Positions 24,301-34,179 of a stretch of DNA of 64,000 nucleotides are shown piece by piece. A program made the translations under genes and the position numbers. The stretch is from Strongylocentrotus droebachiensis (lineage: Eukaryota > Echinodermata > Echinoidea > Camarodonta > Strongylocentrotidae). The stretch spans positions 1-64,000 of the forward strand of contig JAVYIG010000898.1 in the NCBI GenBank assembly GCA_035222895.1, given 5' to 3'. The notes under the pieces were generated by a model. The model was not told the DNA's origin. It ran no database searches and was given only the letters and a program-made list of their open reading frames with translations. The stretch's first letter is position 1, and every line of letters begins with the position of its first letter.

Positions 24301-27300
24301 CTTCAAAGCCCATGTTTTTTCACTTGTGAATATGAAGGTGTAAAGGATGATCATTCCAGAATTTGATATTACCCCCCCCCCCAAGCTTTTTAATGCTTTT
24401 ACAAGGAAAAGGTTGATGAAATATAAAAAGACTTTTTCATTACCTGTATATACGTTTTAAATATTGGAAGGAAATTAGGAAAATACATACAAGGTGTGTT
24501 GGTAAGAGATTGTTTAATCTTGAACCCAAATCACCCCTATTTTTGTTTGTTCAAATAGTGACAAGCAAATATAAAAAGTGCCCTGATCTGATGGTCTCCA
24601 TCTCCATCCCTTTCCATACCTTATTCTGAGCAATCATGCATTAACATTTAAATCACAAGTGAAACTACTGGGCTTCAAAGAGAGCTAGCTAGTCCAGGCT
24701 ATGAAAGTGTTGAATTGAATAGAGCAAAGTAGCTATTAACTAACCAATGCTTCTAATACTAACCCCCTACCACACACCTCTCATACATACACACACACAC
24801 TGGGGTTGTACAGGAGAGGGTCCATATTAACCAAGTAAGTATGCCTTGTATCGCATGGCTTCCATCCATCCGTCCGCTTTGCTTTGCTTTCCTGCTTGCT
24901 TGCTTCCCTCAAAATAAAAGAAAATACTAGCAACCAGCAAAGCAGGAATTTTTGTTCCGATGATATCTACCTACAGTACTTTATCCATAGGCGCCACATT
25001 TGCTAATTGATTGTGTTGGTAATTATATGATAATTTTATTTTATTTTATTTGTCTTGATAATAGCAACTTTTCATATAAAAAAAGCAAATACAAGAGCAG
25101 TAACAGTGGGTTGTAATAATTCTTGTTATAATATATGGCCTTAGGCATAAAAACCACTTTTCAAGATGATAAGGTAATACAAATCATATAGTAGTGTCTC
25201 AGGAAGTTTACAACCTGTCATTGACTGTCCTATCAAAAGTAATGCAACACAGTGACCTCTTTCTGAGGCAATTAAAACTTATATTAATAGTACACACATC
25301 TGTGTAGCATTATATTGTATACTTCATACAAATATTTTACTAATGTTTACCTTTCACAAAGAGGGAAGAGGGGATTTATTTGTTTGGGCATTTGATTTAA
25401 TTACCTTTTATTCTAACTTTAACTAGTAATTCCAATAACCCATTGACTACTGAATTGCATGGGTCCAATAAGCTTAACACAGGGACCACCAGGTTCATGT
25501 AAGCAAAGGGTTAAATGCTGCTCTCACTTTAAATACATATAGTCATCAGACCTAGATGTATATATGCAAAGTAGGAATAATATAAACATTTCATTTTCTT
25601 TGAAATTTAGACAGCATACTTCTTGCTTTACACATCAGTAGTCCTATGAGTAAATTATTACTATATTTTCTTTTTTTTAATCAACAAATTATTTGATTTG
25701 TATTGAAAGAATATTGAGGTTACTTGTCTTTAAAATATTTCTTAATTGTAAAGTTCATAATTTCCAGAAATTTGCAGTCCCAGGTTTTATGGTTCAGATT
25801 GAATTTTCCCATTTGTTCATATGCATGTAATACCCGTTTTCAAAATTTGCCATACTTTCTCCCACATTTGCTTTTCTACCCTGCCTTGATGAGCTTTGCT
25901 TCTTATTAAAAAACAATCTGTTTGAATATACTTGTTGTTATTATTAAAAGATGTTGAAGTTGTGAACATTTGCGTGTGTGGTCTTCTATAATCCATCTTT
26001 TCATTTGGAACCTTATCTGATCTCCAGCAAACAAAGAAATGTGATATGAATATTCATGACTTGATGCATTCTCAAGTTCTCCATCCAAGGCGCATTCTGC
26101 ACACCTGTTTATGCCTGTCCAATTGATTATATCTTTACAATGCACAGAGAATCCTTAAAGTGGGATGTATGGATTAACATTTGCACAAAAGTGACATGTG
26201 ATAGGATGGCTAATAAGGGGTATGTGAGGATATTGTCACTTAAAAATGGGAAAGGGTTCATTTTGCATTACATCCATCTAAGATTAGCGAAACTTCCCCT
26301 TTTTTTTCTCTCTCTTTCTTTCTTTATTTTTCCTCTCTTTTCTTAATTTTTTCATGAGATTAAATGCTAAAATATTTGTGAAGATTTTTTTTTTTTAATA
26401 CATTTCATTTCTTCACATTAAGAAGTTTTGAGCCCCAGCTTGTATTTGTAGGACCTTGGCCTTATACTTCAATTTACATTGAATTAGCATTATGTGGCAG
26501 AGGTATTGAATTGAGTTAGGACAAGAAACTGGACTTTGATGTGTCTTCCTTTTTTCATAAATAGACACCCCACACCTTTATGAGCACTGTAATAAATAAA
26601 TACTCAGTGTGTGATGTACATGTATGCATTTACGCCCTAATTTCTGTATTTTTCTATCAAATAGTCTATCAGATAAAAGTGTGTATTCATATGATATATG
26701 TTTATATGCAAAATACTATAAACTATGTATTTGGATGTAGTCGGGTGACATATAAGTTTTATGACAACAATTGATTTTTACTTGATGTGTGTAAATACAT
26801 AAATGACAAGAACTGAAATACAGTTATAAAATCATGCAGAAAGTTTTTTGGTATTGATAGTTCATGGAAAAATTTTAGTATCTTATTTCGTTTTCTTTGT
26901 TCTTCCTTCAACTAAAATTATATGGAATGTATTTGAAGAAAGTAATAAGAATAGAAACCCCATTTTGTTAACCAATAACATATTCTCTATCTTATCTATG
27001 AAATGCATATATTACCCATACTTCTTCTTTTTTTTAATTATTGATGTTGCACAGCATTCTATCTTGCACTGCAGTATTTTTAAGTATAGTATTGGTATTT
27101 TTTTATTTTTGAGCATAAAATAATATACTGTTTCTTTACTGATGATATTCTGTTGATTGTATACCCGGTACTTTTAGAGTGATATGCAGTGTAGAAGGAT
27201 TCATTATTTTTTAATTGGTGTGACCATTATTTTCAGTACAGTACCGTATGCTTCATATGCTATGTGTGAAATTGTGCATGATTCTTTTTTTTTAATCCTC

Positions 27301-30300
27301 TTTTCCAAATGCTACAGTAGCTGATTTCTAATATGTTTATCACTCTAGCTGTCGGGACTTCAAACTGCATATATCTTTGCCGTGTTGGTGTTGTATTAAA
27401 TAGTATTGAACAGTGAACCAGTCCAGATTTTAGCATATGGCGCAAGTGACCCAAAATAAAGACAAATTTAGATGGAAAGATCTCATACTGTGCATTATAG
27501 TAAATCCACTCAAAAAGTAATCAGGGTTATTCGTCAGTGTTCTTTTTCACCCATATGCCATGAAGTGCATATTTGGTTCCTAAATAAATATAGCACATTT
27601 TGACTGCATACCTATATAGCAGTGTAATTTTTTTCCTTCAATTTAAGAGCTACGTATTTAAATAGACCTTTATCTCTCTCTTTTTCAGAGCTTTTTTAGA
27701 GTTCTCTATAATTTAATTGCTCACATCTCATCTGTATTTGTGTATGTAGTGTTCAGTATAATATATCTACCGGTAGGCAGACCTCAACACTTGGCACAGA
27801 TAACCTTTATATTCTCATGTGCAGACTTTTAATTCAAATGAGGTTCCTATCATAAGTGCAATGAAAAGCTTCATGCAAAAGCTTTATAATATCATTAAAC
27901 AGGTTTCCATTGATACACACATTGCATACTTTACTTCATCCAGACTTTTATCTGGTTGCCATCAGTGCTTTACATTGTACGACAAGCTTCAACACAGCTT
28001 ATTCTTCAAATATTTGTATAAAGTTCCTCAGTCCAGTTTATAAGAAAATTAGAAGTTACAAAAATAACATAGACATAATTTATAGTGCCGTGTGTGCTGA
28101 AGAGATGATAAAGAAGAAGAATTAATGGCAGAAGTCAAATCTCAAATACATGTGTAATTTGTGAAAACACCTGAATTGTTGCAAAGCATGTCCATTTGAA
28201 TATTGATATGTAAATCCTTATTCAATGTCAAATTAGTGTGAGTCATAAATTATTTTCTATGGGTGTCACAAAGCAATTGGCAGGGATTTATAATGATCAC
28301 ATTTTTGTTTGTTGCAATTTCATTTCCTTGATGATCTGAGAAAGTTCTTGAATAGAAAGCCACTTAATGAGAAAGTTCTTCTCAGCCCTTGATTTTCTTA
28401 TAAATCCATTTCCCTGTATAACTTGTTTATCTTTATATTTTGTTTGTAGCAAATTGAGCTATGTCGTCGCCTGTACCGTCTCTACTGCCAACTGAGGATG
28501 TTGTTTGATAGCTACTGCAAACTGATCCATTCTTTAGAGGGCGCCAAACATGTTTCACATGTAAGTATTAGAGGAGCCTAAGCCACACATTGCGCCCGAT
28601 CCATCATGAGGTAGATTTCAATTGTAGAAATACGATAATGTATCACTTTGGTTATTTACTTTAAGCTACTGCTATAAAATTGATAAAGATAAGCTCCCTT
28701 GTTGCTGGGTTAGAAGTGATTTGAGTTTGGTATGATAGATCTCAGCTTGATATACATGTTCATGTCTCCTGGGTTTAGTATCCAGAGGATTGAGGGACTG
28801 ACATATGAAAACTGTTGTATGTAATTGAAATTCTGTGTTTCTTGTCTGTTGAGCATAGTCTTGCGATCTTGATGCCAATTTGGAATTACCTTTGACAGCA
28901 AATCTGAATCAGCAAACAAGGCAAAATGGCTCAGTGGTAGAGCAGTGGTCTTGTATAACTGGGAGGTTCCGGTTTAGAATCCAAGTCAATGCGCTAGTTT
29001 CCTTTGGTAAGGCATTAATCCTCATTACCAAGTCCGTCAGAGAGGACTTAAAGCTGTCAGTCCCCTGGTTGCTTACTTATTAAGCACACACATGCTTTCT
29101 TAGCAGTCGGATAAACCCAAACAACAAAGAATCCTCCATTTTTCAATCAGCAATGTAGCTTCCTCTCTATGTACACAATGGTAGCCGTTCAGAGATTAGT
29201 GTTTTAGTGAAAGTCAATTGTTGTGAATTCAGTTTTTCATTTTTTAACCGAAAATAAAGCTTAAATTAAGTTATTCTTTTTACAAGACTAATCATGTGAA
29301 GTGCTGTATGAATTAATGAACAGGACAGTTTAACAGGGGATAAACTGTGTACTCTGTACTTAACTTTCCAATAATGAAGGTGCTACAACTCACACAGCTA
29401 TAGCCTATGTTTGTTGAAGAATGTTCATTTTATTTTCATTTAACTTACATGTTAATCGGGAAGAATCTCAAGTTATCTTGAGCGTAGTCTCAAGTTGGTT
29501 TAAGGCAACATCTCTTAGAACTGTACATTAACAATACATATTGCTATTGTAGATCCAGGATTTCTCAGTGCCAGTCTGTTCAGCCAAGGAGGAATTGAGC
29601 CTTGCAGCCCAGGAGCTGGAAAGCGGCCAGGTAGCACTGTCACCAGAGGGCGACACAGGAATCACCACACCAGAAGCGGCCGTCGTCACCTTGACCAATC
29701 ATCTGGGACGGAGGGATGTCAGAAGGGCTCTCAGGCTATTACACGTGTACAGGTGAAACTTTTGTTTCCAAAAATACATTTATTGGATTTTGCCATTCAT
29801 CTCCCAAGAGGAACACTGTTATAATGAGACACATAATGATCACCTTGTTGCTTAAAGATAAACTTGAGTTCTGGTAAAAAAAAGAAAATGAATTCTCACA
29901 GAATCAAACGAAACTTACACTGAATGTTCAAGATTACAAATAAATGTCATTTGCCAAACAATTTTGGTAGAAAATGTAAACTGGCTGAGTAATGAGCATA
30001 GAAAGATAAGGAAATCAAGGTATAGGTAACCCCGACACCATTTGAGTAGTCCCATATACATCTTTCTGTGTATAGTGCTTGTAACTTTACCAAGACTGGG
30101 CCACATTTCTTATTATTTTGATGATTCCAGAACCTTGCAGTACACACTAATACTTATATGCTAGATGATCAACCTTTTCTGATCACAATTCTTTCACAAA
30201 ATAATTGTGCAATGCATAGAAAACAAACAAAACATAATGTTGAATCATTAAACTTTGATTTAGCCAAAGAAGATTGGGTCTAGGTATTATGTGTATCTGA

Positions 30301-33300
30301 CGTAAATGTAGCATATGAAAAATTTCTAGAAATTGTATTACATTATTATCATAAGAATATACCCCTTGTCAAAATAAAAAAAGGTAAAAAGGCCAAACAA
30401 CCATGGATTACTAAGGGTATTTTGCGTTCCATAGTCGCCCGTAATAAGTTGTATAAGGAAGCCCTTACAAGTCAATGTAACGACAAGCTTAAGTAGTATA
30501 AAACGTATAGGAATCATCTTACATCTCTTATACGATTGTCTAAGAAGTTATATTATTCTAACAACATAGAAAGTAATAAAAGTAACAATAATTTATTATG
30601 GAAAACTGTAAAGGAACTCTTAGGCAAGAAAAAGACAGATAGTAATAAATGTTTCTTAACTGATGAACAACAAATAACAGATCCAATTAAAATTTCAAAA
30701 GCTTTTAATGAGTATTATATAGATGTAGGCCCTAATTTAGCAGCTAATATTGATTCAGGTGACATGGACTACAATATGTCCTTGAATTTCCCAAGTGAAA
30801 ATTCCTTATTTCTTACTCCAACCAATGATTATGAAATTATTAATGTAGTTCAACACCTTAATTCTACAAAATCTAGTGGCCATGATAGTATAAGTGTTCA
30901 CTTATTGAAACAAATAATCTTTAATATGGTAACCCCCCTGACATATATATTTAATTTATCAATTTCAACGGGTGTATTCCCACATTTGCTTAAAATCGCT
31001 AAAGTGATTCCTATTTATAAAAAGGACGACTCCTCAGTAATAAGTAATTATAGGCCAATTTCATTATTACCAAGTATCTCTAAAATTCTCGAAAAAATAA
31101 TATATAAAAGACTTAACACTTTCTTACAAAAAAAAAATTCATTGATTCCTAACCAGTTCGGATTCAGAATTGGTCATTCTACCGATTACGCAATTCTGCA
31201 TATGTATGATAAAATAGTTGAGGCTTTTGCGAACAGTGAACATATTGTATTTATGGACTTGTCAAAAGCTTTCGATACGATTGATCACAAAATATTAATA
31301 CATAAATTACAATACTATGGCGTAAGAGGTCAAGCTCTTTCATGGTTCACTAATTATTTACAAGACAGACAACAATACGTATCTTTCCAAAATCATGAAT
31401 CAACAAAATTAACAATTAAATGTGGAGTACCGCAAGGATCTATATTGGGTCCATTGCTATTTATTATTTATATAAATGATATTATTGAAACCTCTTCACT
31501 TTTAAATTTTATCATCTTTGCTGATGATACGAGTATTTCTTATTGCCATAAAAACTTTGATACAGTTGTTAACTTAGGTGTTACGTTTGATCAAAACCTT
31601 TCAATGCGCCCACATGTCAATAGTATCTGTCGTAAAGCATCCTTCGCCCTGAGAAAAATTGGTAAAATTCGTAAATTCCTCTCCAAATCATCCACTGAAA
31701 TCCTCGTCCACGCATTTATCAGTTCACTCCTTGATAGTTGTAATAGCCTGCTCCATGGAATTCCGGAAAAAGATATGGCCAAGCTACAAAGAATCCAGAA
31801 CTCTGCAGCACGTCTAGTGTCTCTCACCAAAAAACATGACCATATTACACCAACCCTTAAACAATTGCATTGGCTCCCCATTCAATTTCGCGTCCAGTTC
31901 AAAGTTCTTCTTTTAACCTTCAAGTCTCTACATGGTCATGCCCCAAATTATCTTTCTGAACTAATTCAATTATACACACCCAATAGGCCCCTTCGTTCTG
32001 CAAATCAAACTCTCTTGACCGTTAAAAAAGCAAAAACAAAATACTTTGGTGATAGGTCATTTTCATGCTCTGCTCCACGTTTGTGGAATTCTCTCCCAGC
32101 CTCCATTCGTTGCATCTCAGATATTACTCTGTTTAGATCGAAATTAAAAACCTACCTAATGGAAAATGCATACTCAACCTAGTTCTTAAATTGTTACCTA
32201 GTTCTTAAATTGTTACCCAGTTCTTAAATAGTTACCTAGTTCTTAAATTGTTACCTAGTTCTTAAATTGTTACCTAGTTCTTAAATTGTTACCTTACATT
32301 GTTATCTTATGTTTCATAATTTCACTTCATATTTGTTTTCTTGTCATTACTCTGTTTAGTTTTAATTGTATAAATATTGTAAAGCGCTTTGATATAAATG
32401 TCTTATGAAAAGCGCTATATAAGTAAAAGTTATTATTATATTATATTATTATACGCTCATAACGCGGTTAAACTGTGAATTAATGAACATTTCTAGGTGG
32501 TTTAAATCTAATAAATTTTCATTAAACCTTAGTAAAACAAATTTCATTCATTTTAAACAGACCAACGTACATGATATAAGAAATTGTAATATTGAGATTG
32601 ATGGCTTGCCTCTCATTGAAAAACAATCTGTTAAATTTTTAGGAGTCACTATTGACTCTCATCTAAATTGTAATGAGCATATACGTAATATACATACATC
32701 AATATCAAGGAATATTGGAATACTGTATAAGTTAAAACAAATTCTTTCTGAAAGATCTATGATTATATTATATAATTCTCTAATTGTATCACATGTGATA
32801 TATTGTAATATTGTATGGGGTAATTGTAGCTTAACAAGAATTAATTCCTTATTTTTGCTTCAAAAGAGAGTGATTCGCATGATCACTAACTCACATTATA
32901 TATCACACACGGAACCTTTATTTCAGCGTTTAAAAACATTAAAAATACATGATATCCACATTTTTCAGACATGCATTTTTATGTATAAATATTCTCATAA
33001 TCAATTACCATCCCTATTTCACAATATTTACAGTTTAAACTCAAACATTCACACATACCCCACACGTTGTTCAACAAATTATCACTTAGAAAATCCTAAA
33101 ATACTTTTAGCACAAAAATCAGTAAGACATCATGGACCAGATGTTTGGAACTCCTTACCAAATTCAATAAGGCATTGTTCATCTCTCTATTCTTTTAAAG
33201 CAACTAAAAAAAACTCTTATATCGAAGTATCTTCATAACTAATTTCAACATGCAGTAGGCAATTGTCAAGTTTCGGTCACATTGCAACTCAGTTTTGCAA

Positions 33301-34134
33301 ATTTTGTTTTCTATTTCGTATTCTTAATTTCCTTTATTGTAAAGGCTGTATTTGTTTCTACTCGACTATACCACACAGAGCTACGTGCACTTCCACTATT
33401 TGTTACAAACATATACAAACATGCACGCTCGCGTGCACATGCACACACATACACACACACACACACGCGCACACGCACACACGCACACACAATATATATA
33501 TATATATATACACTTGCACAACACACTCACCAACTCATACACAAAGATCGTTTGAACACTTTTTCATTTTAAGTTTTACCTTAAGATTTTTTTTTTTTTT
33601 TTTCTTGTTTTTTTTTTTGAGGCCGCCATCCTTGTCAAGCTTTGCTTATGATTGCGGTCTCCTGCACTTTTCCAACAGAATAGTTAGGATAATACTTTAA
33701 ATTTATGATAATATGTTATGGAAATAATAAGTTTCGTTATTATATGTACATATATTATGTAAAAAAACATTTTGACATGAAGAAATTATTGTTTGTTTAT
33801 GTTGTATTATACCTTACATGTATATTATGTTCTTTGTTATTCAGTTATATTTTATTTGGAAAAAATGCAGAAATAAAATCAAATAAAAAAACAATGCAAT
33901 CGCATGACCAGTACTCAACCTTATCTTTAAAACAGTCTAGTTTTGCTTGTTGAGCAGCTTAAGATTTATGTACATGACACCCATCTTCAATTGTACTTGA
34001 TGTTGATGGTTCTTGTATCATTTGGTGGATGATATGCTAATTAACATAGCCAACAATGAGGGAGAAGGTGTAGGAAGTGGTCCTTTCATCTTCCTCTCAT
34101 ATTTTCTTCCCTTCATTCCCTTGCTTGCCGTCTT

Positions 34135-34179
<45 letters not shown>

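Larger units (their letters stand above)
30240..33238 (+). pseudogene. LINE A reverse transcriptase, interrupted by LINE B
   Basis: Non-LTR retrotransposon ORF2 of the Jockey/CR1/L2-like group; the clade is not settled. It starts with a PWITKGILRS segment and carries in-frame stops at 30281-30283 and 30494-30496. The reverse transcriptase then runs through NYRPISLLPSISKILEKIIY, motif A FMDLSKAFDTIDHK, motif B GVPQGSILGPLLF and motif C FADD (about 31516). At about 31574 the frame is broken by LINE B. LINE A resumes at about 32466 (SRWFKSNKFSLNLSKTNFIH, KFLGVTID) and ends at 33238 after DVWNSLPNSIRHC. Residue order follows the intact minus-strand LINE at 61844-64000. It is a dead copy in a Furry intron. 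Confidence 0.88.

Noticed and set aside
33263-33700. ORFs with His/Thr repeats
   Set aside because: Arise from CA and TA microsatellites in the LINE 3' region.
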